From contig NW_020312817.1 in the NCBI RefSeq assembly GCF_003265705.1, positions 31,211,820-31,275,819 on the forward strand: DNA of 64,000 nucleotides, given 5' to 3'. Of this stretch, positions 33,333 through 46,406 are shown piece after piece (within the stretch, counting starts at the first letter, position 1; every line of letters begins with the position of its first letter). A program made the position numbers and the translations under genes. Under the pieces are notes generated by a model. That model had not been told where the DNA came from and did not search any database. It saw only the letters and a program-made list of their open reading frames with translations. The stretch comes from Callorhinus ursinus (lineage: Eukaryota; Chordata; Mammalia; Carnivora; Otariidae).

Positions 33333-34409
33333 TCATGGCTACAACCAGTAATGAATGTAAAAACCGTGTTCACAAACCCCATAGCTCCAGAAATAATAAT
33401 ATATTAAACATTCCTGAAATATGCCACACATATGCGGAGACCGAATTTTTGACCACTTTTCTTTAGTGTAGCTGAACAAGAAATACTAAACACATGGAAC
33501 ATTTTAAGTTCTAAAATTCAAACACTGAAAAGTCAGGCTTACAAAAAATGTCTTTATAGTCCATGTATAATGCATAACTATTTCTCTTCTAGCAAAGCTG
33601 AAACATACTCTTGTGTACTCAGCTGGGGTTTGCCTCCAAAATGCCACATTCAGACTGAATTTGTGTGTGTATGTTCTCGATTATCCCCCTAAGTTAGATT
33701 TAAGGCAAAACGTAAGAGAAGCTGGAAGGTTAGAACATTTTGAACGAGAATGTCCTTGTAGCTGGAGGATTCCCCTCCTTGCTCCCCAATTAGAATGTCA
33801 CCAGTCCTGGAGATGAAGCTAACCAATGCTAATGAATTTGGTTGAACAATTGGCGAAAGCTAAGGCATTTGCCAACCAGTGATTTCCTTGTAGATAAAGA
33901 ACTTCAGGCCACGTCTCTTTCGCCTAATCAAATGCAGCAGGAAATGGCAAACAGGGAGACTACATCAGCATGCAGACGGCAGACCTAGCGTGTAGCTCTG
34001 GGCAGGTTAGACAGTCATTCACAGACTCTGCCAAATCCTAGGACTCTCTTGGCATTTGAATTAGTTTTTTAACTCAGACCACACCAATTTTCTTCGTGAT
34101 TGGCCTTCAAATATAGATGCATATTTGCTTGCTGCCTGGAAACCAGTGGCTAATAAATAACCTTACCTTACACATTTCTATAGCCTTCTTTGCTTTATGA
34201 AACCCTTTACATTCATCTGCTTTCTTCCTCCTCTCAGGTGGTTTTGGTAAGGCCCTTGTTGATTGACACTTTGCCTGGTCCCAGAAGGGATTTGAGGCAA
34301 TTTAAAAGTCTTGTGTGTATAATGAGCCCTTCCTATTGTACTCTTTGGGATGTTCTCTTTCTCCAGATACATGTATGCCTCCCTCCTTAGCTTTTTTCAG
34401 GCGTGCACA
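33333..34409. other. Non-coding DNA, nothing recognised
   Basis: No repeat family, gene or structured element is identified between the two L2 fragments. Confidence 0.4.
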
Positions 34410-34790
34410 TAAATGGTAGCCCCCCAGAGGCCTTCCCGGACATTCTGTATCAAATGTCACCCATGGTCCTTTTTATCTCTTTACTGCCTTTTTTCTTCAT
34501 GGCGCTTATCACTCAACATATTGAGTATTTCTTTGTGGGTTATCTCCTCCACCCCACACCCAACATACTGTATATTTCTTTGTTGATTATCTCCTCCACC
34601 CTGCACCACTCCACTGTCAGCTCCATGAGGGCAGAAAGTTTGCCTATTTTATTCACTACTGCATCCCAACAACCCGATGAGTGCTGGGCACAGAGTAGAG
34701 GCTTACTCCATATTTGTTGAATGAAGGAATGATTCCTCAGTGCTTAGTGTAGATACGTGGCACACAGTGAATATTTGTTGGATAAAACAA
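34410..34790 (+). mobile_element. L2 LINE 3' end, sense, with internal 47-bp duplication
   Basis: GAGGCCTTCCCGGACATTCT starts the recognisable part. GCTCCATGAGGGCAGAAAG, then GTGCTGGGCACAGAGTAGAG and ATATTTGTTGAATGAA, are canonical L2 3' blocks. Inside it a unit starting TATTTCTTTG is repeated at 34526 and 34573 (period 47), a local tandem duplication not part of the L2 consensus. A second tail-like stretch (GGCACACAGTGAATATTTGTT) follows at about 34758-34780. Confidence 0.8.
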
Positions 34791-37700
34791 TATTTTCATG
34801 AATGAATTAGCGGAAGGTCTGTGATTCATTCAAGGTCATGCAGATAGTGATAACTTGATGTATAAAGATTTCAATCCCTACTAATTCTTTCTCTGCAGTG
34901 TCCTCATTTGTACACCTGCTAGTGAGTCCCGACTGTTGTATTGGCAGTTTCTTTGTTCATCCAATTTCTACCTGCCCAAATGAACATTACAGAGCTATTT
35001 CAGTGATTATGAGCAGGAAATGCGATCAATCATTTCAGGTAACGTTCGGGGTTAGTGAGAAACACGCTGAAAGCATACAGAGAAGAGAGAAGTCCACAAT
35101 GATACCCCCCATTTTTCCTGCTCCCCAAGTGATTCATACACATACATGAGACCACATGTACCCATGTACCTCTCCCCAACCCATGAACAAAACATACTCC
35201 TCTTGCCTGACAGGTACACAATGTCCTCACTGTCTCTGCCTGTCTTGCATTACCCAGTGTTAGAAGTCCCTGTGCACAACGGACAGACCATCTTCTGAGG
35301 GATTTACCGTAGGTCCCCGAATCTGGACTCTCACAAAGCAAACCAGGAAATGCGCAGTGGGGGGAAGAACACCCGGGACCGTCCTTCCATTTACTTCCCA
35401 GAGAATGTTCCACAGGGCTGTTCGGAAACCAAATCTGACAATAGTCTTCCACCCTGAGGTCCCCAAGGTCATGTGGGCTCTGGGCCAAGGCCTTTTGCTA
35501 CAGCCCACCCTGCTGAGGGGTGTACCAGAACTCTCGAGGATACCTCTCCCTTCTCCTCAGGGGATGCTCTCCTTAGTTTGTGTCATCAACTCTCTAGAAA
35601 CAATGGTTGAGGTATTTGGTATTTTCCTCAAGAAAGATAAGAGATAGGCAGGTGTTGGCTTTGGGAGTGCTTTGAGTTGCTTGACTCCTGACTGAACAGG
35701 TTGGAGCAAGAGGGGAGGGGGGCCATTTCACACATTCAACTCATATTTATTAGGCACCACTCCGTGCCAAGGAATCGGGCCAATCATGCTGGCACTCCTC
35801 TCGGGCTGACCTATATTTCTCTCGTCTTTCCAAACCTGCTTGACTAATGTGGAAACTGTATTCCAAAGGCAATCATCACAGTCCTCCAGGGACGTCTAGG
35901 TGGCCCTGACTGTGGTCGGGTCCCTTGTCTCAGCAGAAGGCCACGTTAGGCAAATTAGGCACCCATGTAAGAGTTAACTCTTGGTGACGCCATGCTTTGC
36001 ATCTAAGCCCAGAAACACTGAGATTTACACAAACGAATACCCCAAAGGCAGGGGTCTCCTTTGTGGCACAATATTAATATCTCTATTCCTACAGTGGCCT
36101 AAGACTTCCTTTCGGGTTCGTAAAATTCTATCTCCAAGTTGCTTCTGACTGTGTGTTTGTCTAAAAAGCAAAGATACGAATTTAGCACATTCATTCCATA
36201 AATCTGCTTGCTAGTGAATATGATTTGATATTCTTATTGTCGTTCAGCTTATATTTGTTGAACACCAGAGCATAAGGCACTGAGACAGGTACTCTAAAGG
36301 ATGCAAAGAAGAATACACTTGCTACACATAAGCGGTTTAAAATATATAGAGAGGATAAAACAAGTGTACACGTAACTATAATACAGACAAGATATGAGAA
36401 ATGTCATCAACTCCATGTTATTTTCCAAATGCCAAATGAGGACATGTACTCTGATATGTTATCTGACACTAGCCCAATGTGTATCTCAACTGAGACCTCT
36501 GGGTTATCGGGGATGGATGGCCGAGTAATATTGATATTTCATTCTACATTTGTGGTTTCGAAGTTTCTCCTTTTTTAAACGGAATTGTAAGCAGGACCCC
36601 GATGTTTCTGACAGGTGAAAGTACAGCTGTCCTGGATCCCTTCTCTGGGCCTTCTCCGTTCTCAACAAGGAGTTGCTTGAAATGTCTTCCTGACTCCTGT
36701 GGGCTCCAGGAAACACAGCCGAAGCCATGGCAAGTGGATCAGTAAGTGCAGAGATTGCTTCCGGTTAGGGTGATGAGGATGACCTGATGGAGGAGGCAGC
36801 ATTTGAAATAGGTGTTAGGATAGGGTGGTCATTGGACTTTCCCTTGTGTTGGGCTGGGGGCATGTGGCCCCGGTGCCCCTGGACTGCAGAGATCTTTACG
36901 ATCCCAGAAATGGCCTCCACAGAGGATGGCAGTGAGGATCCAACACTTGGTTTGTGAGTTTCATGGTGGGGAAGGATCTGAGGTTTATCTCGGACCTCCT
37001 CTGACTTTCTCTTCCTCATTCCTTATCATCCTTCTTTCTAACCTACTATAAGGGGCTTTCTGTTGTTTCTTTGTCAGCTTAGAGCCTCGGCTCTTCTGGA
37101 TATTTGTTCTTTACCAGCAGTAGCACTGACAGTGAGTGGATTCTAATGTTTTTTTCTTTTAGCACTAGACCCCAGAAGTACATGCCCAGGTCACTGTAAC
37201 AATGACCTGCCATCCTTAGAGAGTGCTGTGCTTTCTTCCAAGGAGGGAAGGCTTGGGAGGAAGGATCCTTTCAGGAGCCATAGAACCAATGAACTAGAAT
37301 CCTAATCCTTTAGCACAGCATTCTGGCTGACCCAAGTTTTATACCACCTTGGAGTATAATTAACATTGCTTGGAAGGTGAGCTGCCTACTCCGAGCTTCA
37401 TGCTGTCTTGAAATACCTAAAAATTAGGATTAACATGGAGGAATGACCAAATCAGAGACACCATTCTCTTCCTTAATTGCTTTATTATTCCTTGTCAGGC
37501 GAATGACCTAGTTCGTTGTAAAAGAAAGCAGAGTTTATGGAAAACCCAAAGATGGAATTCAAACTCAGATTTACAAATGTGTGAGGGTTGCACAGAAGAT
37601 TCAATTCAATTAAAACATGTATCTGTTATTTCCTTTATTTTCTAGAGAAGCCTTAGTGGCACGGCAAAATTGAGCAGAAAATACAGAGTTTCCATCTACT

Positions 37701-38099
37701 CTCTGCCTCCACACACATACAGCCTGCATCAGAGTGCTACATTTGTCACAATCAAACGAGCCTGCATTGTCTCATCATTATTACCCAAAGTCATAGTTTA
37801 TATTAGGGTTCATCCTGGTGTGGCACATTCTCTGGGTGTGGACAAATGCATTGCCTTGCTTCTGTTTTATCCCTGGTGTGAGTACACAGTGGTTTCAATA
37901 CACTGAGTCTGCAACACGGAAAGACACGTTTTGACAGAAAAGCCACCTAAGAAGATTTTGAGATATTTCCTGTCACAGGTGAGCAGGAAAGGCTCTCCTT
38001 CTCCCATTTGTCTCCACCTCCAAGCAAACAGTTCTCCAAAAGGGTGCTACAGATGTGTCTGGTTGGTTAAAAGAACATCAGAGCTTAATGGGACCTTAA
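34791..38099. other. Non-coding DNA upstream of CDC42EP3
   Basis: No gene is supported. Diverged stretches resembling the ancient repeat with TATTTATTAGGCACCA (35744-35760) or TATTTGTTGAACACCAGAG (36251-36270) occur and can be called only old interspersed repeat. The 152-codon minus ORF at 35030-35488 has no recognisable domain. Confidence 0.45.
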
Positions 38100-38205
38100 C
38101 CAGTCCTGCCCTGCCATTGTACAGCAGAGGAAACGGAAGCCAAGAAAAAGTTAGTGATTTTCTCAAGGTCATCCAGTCAGTGGTGGAGACTCCTAGTCTA
38201 GAAAG
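38100..38205 (-). repeat. MIR SINE, antisense
   Basis: CATTGTACAGCAGAGGAAAC, then TTTCTCAAGGTCATCCAGTC. MIR core in reverse. Confidence 0.7.
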
Positions 38206-38329
38206 GATTTTGTTTCTTTGTTTGCTTTGCTTGCTTGTTTCTAAATAATCTTGCTTCTTTTTGGCGGGGGTGGGGGGAAGACACTCATCTCTGCATGGGT
38301 TAGAATGGGAAAGTGCTCTGAATTATGTC

Positions 38330-38575
38330 TCTGGGAGGCCATCCAGGTGAAAAGTGTGTGCTCTGGAGTCAGACTCCTGGGTGCAGACCCCAGCTGTTCC
38401 TTAGCTAGCCATGGGACCTCGGGGCCAAGGCTAATGCTCTCGAAGCCTTCGTTCTTCATCTGTAAGATTGGTGGGTGGGTGGGTGGGGAGGTTATCCTAG
38501 AACACATCTTGAGAGTGGGTATGAAGATTAAGTAAAATAGTTCTTATGAATGTGACTAGCACATTCTCAGATCTC
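38330..38575 (+). repeat. MIR SINE, sense, with (TGGG)n expansion
   Basis: GTGTGTGCTCTGGAGTCAGA, then GGTGCAGACCCCAGCTG, then CTTCGTTCTTCATCTGTAAG, then GAAGATTAAGTAAAATAG. A (TGGG)n microsatellite at 38469-38488 sits where MIR normally has AATGGGGAT. Confidence 0.8.
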
Positions 38576-39636
38576 AAACAATATATTCGGATCTGTTCTT
38601 CCTATCAGGTAGGACGATTGTCTCTGTGTCCCCGGGACCTGGCACAATCCTTATCACAGAGTCTGTGTGCAACAAGTGTGTGTTGAGTGAGTGAAGCATC
38701 AGGAGTGGCTGAGGAGAAACACTAGCACAAAAAGCTGGGAAAAGAAGAAGGAACATAGAAGAGAATAGATGGATAAGAAAAATCTGTTTAGATTCTCAGG
38801 CAAGTGGAAAGATTTGAGAAATGTTAAATGGCAGTGAAAGGGAGAGAGGAAACCCCCACCTCCAGGGTCCACTGGAACCACACAACAGGTGCACTTGACA
38901 TGCCTTGCAAAGCATGAAGTACAAAGCAGGTGTGCACGGGTTATCAATGCCAGAAGCAACCTCATCTTACTAGGACCTGAAGAGGGAAAGTTTGCCCCAA
39001 GCATCCGGAGAGGCTTATACTGCTCAGCCCTCATGAACCAGGGAGGTCAAGGGGCGGGGGGAATCTCAGGCAGCGCCAGTGAAAATAGACCCAACAATAA
39101 AGACTCTGCAAGATGGGGTGTATTAAGCATGCCTTTTTATTCTTGTCAACACTTTTCAGCACATAGGGTGAACCTTAATTATGCAAATTTAAAAATCCTT
39201 TAGGAGGTTATAGGATCCCAGGATGGAATGCAAAATATGACAAAAGAATGTAACTGTGTTAGAAATGCCTGAACCATCACTGAAGAGCGGGTGGGGGAAA
39301 GTGCTGACCGAAGTCACTTTGGAAATAAATGGAGTTTGTAAAAAAAGGCAAAAGGAATTGTACATAAGCACTCTAGTTTATAAAATTATGTTCTACTGAG
39401 GTTATGGGCTAACAATGATGTAAATACAATACACTGGGACTGAGCAATTAGGTCATGGATAGCTGATGGTGGGGGCCAGGTTTCTTATTGTAAAGGAGAG
39501 GATGCAGACGGGCAAGGGAAGAAGGTTAGAATGATCCATGTGGTACTGGGTTACAGCTGGAGACATCAGTATGACCCATATTTAGCTTAATAGAGATACA
39601 GAGAAATATTCATAGGTATTTGTGTATATACATGTG

Positions 39637-39638
<2 letters not shown>

Positions 39639-39664
<26 letters not shown>
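39639..39664. repeat. (AC)13 microsatellite
   Basis: An uninterrupted AC run of 13 units is preceded by a TGTGTATATACATGTG stretch. Likely length-polymorphic. Confidence 0.95.
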
Positions 39665-39667
<3 letters not shown>

Positions 39668-39699
39668 CTTTCTGCAGCCAGGAGGACCTAAAAGCAGTG

Positions 39700-40735
39700 A
39701 CCCCACAGTAGCATCCAGCACACCCAGATCATGATCTCTAACACCATTCTCCAATAAAAGAACCAGGGCTCCTTGGAGACATGCCTGATTCTAGGACAGG
39801 AGCAGGAAATATGCAAGATAAGCCTGGAGCATCTAGTTTCCAGGAAGGAAATAGGCAAAAGATCACAGGGACCCAGGAACCAACTGAAAGAGCTCTCAAT
39901 GGCCGAAGCTGGAACACTTTGAGCAACAAAATAAAGTTTCAACCCAAAGGGTAAAAAAAATATCCATGAATCCATTCTGGTATAAATGATTGAATAAATA
40001 AATAAATGGGGTACAATAGACAGATCTCCCCTGCAGAATTCCAAATAATTTATATAAATATTTTTCTGTCAATGAGGTAGAGCATAACTCTCCACTCCTT
40101 AATTGTGGACTGCACATAGTGACTTCCTTTCAAAGAATACAATATACAAGGGTTGAGGGAAAGTAACTTTACAATGGAGAAACCTGACAAACACTACCTC
40201 AGCCAGGAGATCAAGGTCAAAACCAACAGTCATGGACTCCTGTTGATAGTATGCAGCCTTGATATGACATGATGAAAACGGTACTTCACCTCTGTGGCCT
40301 TCCTCCCCAAAACTCATAGCCAGAGTCAAATAATGAGAAAAACATCAGACAATTGCTGATTGAGGGATATTCTACAAAATACACGACCAGTATTTCTCAA
40401 AAATGTCAAGGTCAAAACCAAAGAAAGACTTAGAAACTGTAAAAAGAGCCTAAGGAGACGTGACAACTACCTGCAATGTGTTGTGCTAGATGGCATCCTA
40501 GAATAGAAAAAGGATATTAGGTAAAAAGTGAAGAAATCTGAATAAAGTATTTTATTCAGACTTGAGTTAAAAATAATGTACCAGTGTTGGTTCATTAACT
40601 GTCACAAATGTCCCATATTCATGTAAGACATTAACAGGGAAATGGTGTATGGGAACTCTGTATGATCTTTGCAATTTCTCTGTAAGTCTAGAACTATTTT
40701 TAAATTAAAAGATTTATTTTTTAAAAAGTTCTATG
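39700..40735 (+). mobile_element. Old L1 (L1M group) 3' UTR, sense
   Basis: The diagnostic end blocks are AAATCTGAATAAAGTATTTT, GTACCAGTGTTGGTTCATTA, then ATGGGAACTCTGTATGATCT, TTTGCAATTTCTCTGTAAGT and the A/T-rich end near 40730. The upstream kilobase is the matching non-coding 3' UTR, including a repeated AAGGTCAAAACCAA motif (40213-40226 and 40410-40423). ORFs on either strand here have no meaning. Confidence 0.75.
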
Positions 40736-41924
40736 AAGAGGACCTGGGCTTAATCGTTTTGCTTAAAGTTGGTTTCCACCTTTAACTCATTGTTCTTTAA
40801 TTTAGAGCTTAGAAATTTAGTAATAAAATGAATAAATATTAACTCATTATAAGGAGCTGAAAATACTTCTTTTAGAAAATTGGAAGTAAACGATTAAACC
40901 AGCAAAAACAGGAGTTTATATGTGTAAAAAAAGTATAAAACTCTGTATTTTTTTGGTATTGTTGAGAAGTTGATCATTGCACTATTGATCTGCATTACTG
41001 AAATTAAAATATAAAAGTAAACTTTATATTCAGCTAGACTCTATATCACTATATACCTTCAGTATATACAAAATGCTGCTGGCTCTGGAACACGGCTTAG
41101 AAATGGATGTCTTGAGAGAATCCTGGTGACCATAATCTTTAGGTATCAGTAAATGGGTGAGTGGGTATCTTGACATTTTGACAAGAAACTCCTGCTCACT
41201 TTTGCCTTGCACTGGCAAGGGTATGTCTGCCAGTCCTTGGAATCTTCTAGAAATTATATAGACTCTAGTGCACATCATGTCTAAGAAGATGGGCAGCAGG
41301 GACCCCCTGAGGTCTTTGAAAGTCTCTGGTGGCCATAAGGGTCTGTCTGAAAAAAGGGCAGAATGGCAGGGAAATTAATCTCTCCGCACAGCAAGTAGTT
41401 GAAGGATTTTCTCTTGTTTAAGTACTAACCCTGCACCATCTCTCTCCCCCGCCATTCCCAGACACAAATTATGGGTTTTCTGTTCATTCAACACATATTT
41501 AGAGAACAATACGTGTGAGACCAGTGCCAGAAAGTGTCAATAGCACAAAGTTGAATTAGACATGAATCTCTCTGATCTTCCCTCAAGGAACAGATAATCC
41601 AATAGAGGAGATAACACTTGCCTAAGTAATGAAACAAGGTAGACAGTGAGCACTGGAAAATATTATTACCAAATAGATAGAATTATTCCATTTTTTCCCT
41701 CCTGCCTAGTAAAACCTGTGGGATCACCTAAGACTATTTGTTTCTCAGTTATACTTCTGGGTGAAGCCCTCATCATGTCCCACCTGGAGCTTGCATCCGT
41801 ACCCTCTCTCCAGATCCAGTTAGTCACCAGGTCAGATAGACTGGACCACCTCATGAGGCTTCTCAGATCCATGAGGATAAAATACAAAGTGGCTAAATAC
41901 TTAGATGGCTAAAAAAAAAAAAAA
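40736..41924. other. Non-coding DNA with an old dispersed repeat at 41480-41640
   Basis: CATTCAACACATATTTAGAG through CTTCCCTCAAGGAACAGATA resembles an ancient mammalian repeat containing TATTTATTGAGCACCTACT and a CTCATGGAGCTTACA block. The family is not certain (possibly L3/CR1-like). Nothing else is recognised. Confidence 0.4.
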
Positions 41925-42275
41925 CCTTCTGTCATGCCCTGGTCCTTGCCTTCTTTTCCAACCCCATCTTCTAAACCATCCCCAGGTTCCAAACATACTG
42001 ACTGACTGATATTCAGAACTGCTGCATTCCTTCCCTTCTTCTGTCTGGAATGCCCTCCCCTCTGCCCTCCAGTGTCTTCAAGGCTCACTTCCTCTGTCAA
42101 ATGCTCTCGAGTCCTGTTGTCTGGACTATTGTCCCTCCTCTGGGTTACTATAGCTCCTTGCCCATGGCCCTGTCTCATTTCTTACCTCCTGAAATATTCC
42201 TCTCCTGCCCATATACTTGTACTCATTCTTCAAAACTCCTCTTTTGGAGGTAGCCTTCCCCCCTTTAGTCAGAAT
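41925..42275 (+). mobile_element. L2 LINE 3' region, sense
   Basis: GGAATGCCCTCCCCTCTGCC, then TCTTCAAGGCTCACTTCCTC, then CATTCTTCAAAACTCCTCTT followed by AGGTAGCCTTCCC are typical L2 blocks. The order suggests two overlapping or locally duplicated L2 segments. An A-run (41911-41924) precedes it. Confidence 0.7.
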
Positions 42276-42370
42276 TAATGCTGACTAATTAATGCAGCCC
42301 TCCCCTGCTCCAGTGACTCATTCAGTTTTATTCCTCCATTACAGTACTGAGATGCCTCTGATGTGCATTA

Positions 42371-42803
42371 CAGCAGGTGTCCCCTTATCAGTGGGGTATA
42401 CATTCCAAGACCCCCAGTGAATACTGTTTTTTCCTAACCATCCATACCTATGATGATAAAACTTAGTTTACAAATTAGGCGCTGTAAGAGATTAACAACA
42501 ATAACTCATAATAAAATAGAACAGTTACAACAATATACTATAATAAAAGTTGTGCGAATATGGTCTCTCTCAAAATATCTTATTATACTATAGTCACCTT
42601 CTTCTTGTGATGATGTGAGGTGATAAAATGCCCACGTGATGAGATGAAGTGTGGGGAGTGGCGTAGGGGTATGTGAAGGAGCGTTAGGCTACTACTGACC
42701 TTCGGACCATATGTCAGAAGGAGGATCATTTGCATCCAAAGTGCGGTTAACCGAGGATATCTAAAACCAGAAAGAGAAACCACAGATTAGGGGGGACGAC
42801 CAG
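42371..42803 (+). mobile_element. Tigger-like DNA transposon, copy 2
   Basis: This 433-bp element begins CAGCAGGTGTCCCCTTATC and ends near AGGGGGGACGACCAG. It shares with copy 1 (3852-4257) the blocks ATTCCAAGACCCCCAGTG, AATAAAATAGAACAGTTACA and CTCTCTCAAAATATCTTATT in the same order and orientation. A TA precedes it; the right flank reads CA, probably a decayed TA. It is non-coding. Confidence 0.85.
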
Positions 42804-44784
42804 CATGTTTGTTTTGGTCTGGCTTCTCTACCTGATTGCTCTAACCATTTCAGAATAGGCAGCTTATCTTCAACTTTTATTTAGCACAATGCCTGGCACA
42901 ACACCTATGGATTAAGTTAATTACCCTTTCTGTGGTTCCTGGCGCCTCTAGGCAACCAAGCAGCGCAGGGCTGAGGCAGAGGCAGCCTTAGCGGGCCCCA
43001 TTTCTGGCCATTCTGAAAGGCAGGCTCTGCCAGTCTTTATAGGACTTAATGAGCCTCCAACAACCTGGAAACGGAACTTACAGCCCGTTTATGTGTCTTC
43101 TGTAGATACCTGTTCTGCAATTGTGACCAAACAGAGGAATAAATCCAAACCAGAATCTGAAATGTAAAGAGGCTATTTGTCAACGATAGCATTGTCTTCT
43201 GCTGGAGCTAGCAGAGCGGGCTCGGGGGCACATTCCTGGGACATGAATAATATCAGTTGTGATTACACTTCAGTATCTCATCCATCACCAGCCTCTGAAC
43301 GCTGAATATAACCTAATTAGGAAATGCAAAGGTCCCTTTGCTGGGGAAGCACAAGTCCCCATGCCTCTCCCCAAGATGGGGCTCCTGAAGCCTCCCGCAC
43401 AGGTTTTGATCCTGCGGGGCTCAAGGGCCGACCTCACCCAGACATCCACATTCCTCACATAATCGCCAGGAAGCTGAGATCAGGACACCTTGGATTCCAT
43501 CCTCTGTTGCACTCCTCCTCAAATTTTGCAAAGGACATATCAGGACTGATAAATCAGTCACCTTCAAATGGATATTAAGGTATTAACTAAGTGATTAATG
43601 CTCTCTGCCTACCAAAAAAAATTTTTTATTTATTACTTTTGACTGGCCTCCAGTAGGAACTCTGAATTTGTTGACGATTGACTTCTCGTTTTTTATTGAA
43701 TTCTTTGAGGTGACTGTCTTCTACACAGCTCTTAAAATGCAGACAGAGGGCTGCCTTCTCTTTTCCAAATTTCCAAGAGCAGAGGACTAAGGATGACTGC
43801 AGGCTTAATCACGAAGGATGAGACACCATCCCTAAAATTCCTTTGCATGAGAGGAAAAGTACAGGCTCTTCTGTGCACAAAAAGCTGTGGCATCTGAGGC
43901 CCCACTTGTCATGCGCGGACTTTAACTTGTATTTAGTATTCAATCCTCTGTCCGTGCACTCATCTGACTCTTGCTGAGCATCTGCTGTGGTGCCAATCTG
44001 CCGCCCCCATGGTGCTCCGGCACTCAGTATTTACAGGGTAACTGCCAGGAGCTAAGAAGAGGCCTGTGGCCACAAGGCAGTGAGATGGATTCACCTGCTC
44101 TGGGACCGAGTGCCCATCCGAGCACACAGAACCTCAACTGACTCAGCTACCTGACGTCAACCTTAATTCTACTGGAAGATGTTTTTTCCTCTGCCAACTC
44201 AATGTACATTCCTATAACCTATACCTTACCCGGATAATGTGTGAGCTTCAATGCCAAGGTTCTTTTGTCTCTGGGCAAGGGGTCTCTGAGATGACCCCTA
44301 GAATTCTCTATTTGTCTTGAATCATGGTTAAGCCACTCTAGAGTGTCGTGATAGTTTGCCACCTGTTTCCAAGTGTCCTCTGCCCCCCCTGATTTCATAG
44401 AACTGGGCTTCCCTTGGATTCCCATTCTGGGTTTCTAGTCTATCTTCCTATAATTTTGAATGCTGGGTTCTCTTCCCAAGAGATTTAACCTGGCTTTTTG
44501 GTAAAGACCTCCATGAAATACTGGGATGGTGAATACCACACACTCAATTTTGCTCACCAGGATTTGACCGTGACAGAGGACATCCTACTACTTCCTCCTT
44601 CTAACCTGATCTTTGCCTGCATCATGTCTGGACACCGCTTAATTCCCTTCATCGCCATGCCCTACCCGCTTGTTTGAATTTCTGTAGCCACCCTCGTTCC
44701 CACCTGTCCCAGCAGCTCCAGCCCTGCTCACACCTTGTCCTGCTGCCGTGCCTGCAGAGGAATCATGAAATTTGATAAGCAGGT
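42804..44784. other. Non-coding DNA, nothing recognised
   Basis: This mixed-composition sequence has no recognised gene or repeat. The C/G-richer stretch at 42940-43000 is too short to call a CpG island. Confidence 0.4.
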
Positions 44785-44915
44785 TGTTGTTGTTACTACT
44801 CTTGCTTTACTGTTAGGGAAACTGAGGCTTACACGGATTATGCGACTTGGCCAAGTAGATGTCTAATACATCGTAAAGCCAGACCTTAACCTAGGTCTCC
44901 TGTCTCTAAATAATT
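44785..44915 (-). repeat. MIR SINE, antisense
   Basis: TGTTAGGGAAACTGAGGCTT, then CTTGGCCAAGTAGATGTC, then AGACCTTAACCTAGGTCTCC. MIR in reverse. Confidence 0.8.
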
Positions 44916-45389
44916 TGCTCTTTGCGCAAATCCATGCTATTTGCTCTGAAAATCTTAGAATGTGATAAAAAGGCGAAAATACACAGAAATACATATTTTA
45001 TTGTTATTCTCATCAGCAAGTGAGCTTCCAGTTGCTGCAATGCATTTTTGAGGGGTCTATCTAGGTCTTTAAAACAGAAAAGGTGCTGCTTCCCGGATGA
45101 GATGATCCAGTGCAAGCGGAAGGAAAATTACTACAATATTTTCAGAGGCCAGGTGTGAGCCAGTCACATTCCAAAAATTCATTTGTGGTTTATCTAGGAT
45201 GGAAGCCTCCTTTTCCCACACAGATAACATTATAAATGGTGGTTAGAATCTTGGGTTATCCCACAAAGGCTGTTTCATTTGTACTGCAGCTGGGGTCCAT
45301 TTCTAGTTCATAAAGTAGCTGAAGGAACATCTCTATGATGCCACTGCAACATGATTGACAAGCCCTGATTAACCAAGTCATGTTTATTT

Positions 45390-45581
45390 ATTTTTAAGAT
45401 TTTTATTTATTTGACAGAGAGAGACACAGTGAGAGAGGGAACACAAGCAGGGGGGAGCGGGAGAGGGAGAAGCAGGCTTCCCGCGGAGCAGGGAGCCCGA
45501 TGTAGGACTCGATCCCTGCACCCTGGGATCATGACCTGAGCCGAAGGCAGGTGCTTAACGACTGAGCCCCCCAGGAGCCCC
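45390..45581 (-). mobile_element. SINEC, antisense, perfect TSD
   Basis: Full SINEC in reverse: A/T-rich tail, AGAGAGAGACACAGTGAGAG, GGGAGCCCGATGTAGGACTC, then GACTGAGCCCCCCAGGAGCC. A 17-nt perfect duplication, CCAAGTCATGTTTATTT, lies at 45373-45389 and 45582-45598. The head carries a GGAGCCCC change from the usual GGCGCCCC. Confidence 0.95.
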
Positions 45582-45599
45582 CCAAGTCATGTTTATTTT

Positions 45600-46406
45600 G
45601 ATCCCTGTGGAACTGTCTACTGACAGCAGTGGTGATTCTGTCACCATTGGCTCTGGAGTGGTTGGGAAATCTCCTGAATTTTGATAGCTGAGAGAGCTGG
45701 TGTGTCAGGTGAGACGTGAGAAGGTATTCTAGAGAGGTCAGGTGGCTTGAAGAAAAAAGTGCAGCTGTGGAAGAGATAAAAGGGCAGGAAAAGAGGAATT
45801 CTAGGAACAAAAAGAGACGTGAGCAGAGTAGTTGGAAGAAATCAGAGTTATGTGAGGATGGGAAGTAAAATTTGACACAGAAATGGGAACTAATAAAAGG
45901 ACTCAGAATGTGGATTTAGGAGGTGAGGGATTTATAATGTGAGAAACAGAAGATGCGTGGGCAGAGGATGGTTCTGGATGGCTTTGGATAGCGCCAGCTC
46001 ATTTTTAGAGAAATGTTTTAAAGGAGAAGCTATCGTGACCAAGCTCGTGTAACTCAACTCTAATGAGGTGTCACTAGTGGGCTGCCAGATTAGCCATGGA
46101 TCGTCACTGACAAGGGACAGGGTATAGCCCAGGAAGGACAGGAGATTGGAAGACTGATGGGAAAGAGCCTTGCAGAGAAGCTAAATGTTAGTCCATACTA
46201 ATAATACAGGAAAAAGCAATCCTGTAGAGGAAAAGCAGATGGCTTTGGTGGACTGTGCATCTCTGTGTTAGTCTTTCCCCTATTTCCAATACTAGCATGG
46301 AGGAAATCTTGAGTAGAATAGGATTTGGTCCAAGGTAAAGAAAAGCTATGGAGTAGCTGTGAAGTTGATGGCTCTATTATTCTCAAAGATGCCATGATGG
46401 GCTTCT
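45600..46406. other. Purine-rich non-coding DNA, possibly old repeat
   Basis: The A/G-rich style of sequence at 45700-46150 (for example GATGGTTCTGGATGG) is like ancient dispersed repeats, but no family can be named. No coding potential is recognised. Confidence 0.3.

Noticed and set aside
35030..35488. 152-codon minus ORF
   Set aside because: No domain, no promoter or splice context, and an overlapping ORF on the other strand; consistent with chance.
39639..39664. CRISPR-like or other spaced repeat array
   Set aside because: All regularly repeated sequences in the window are simple microsatellites without spacers, and the genome is mammalian.
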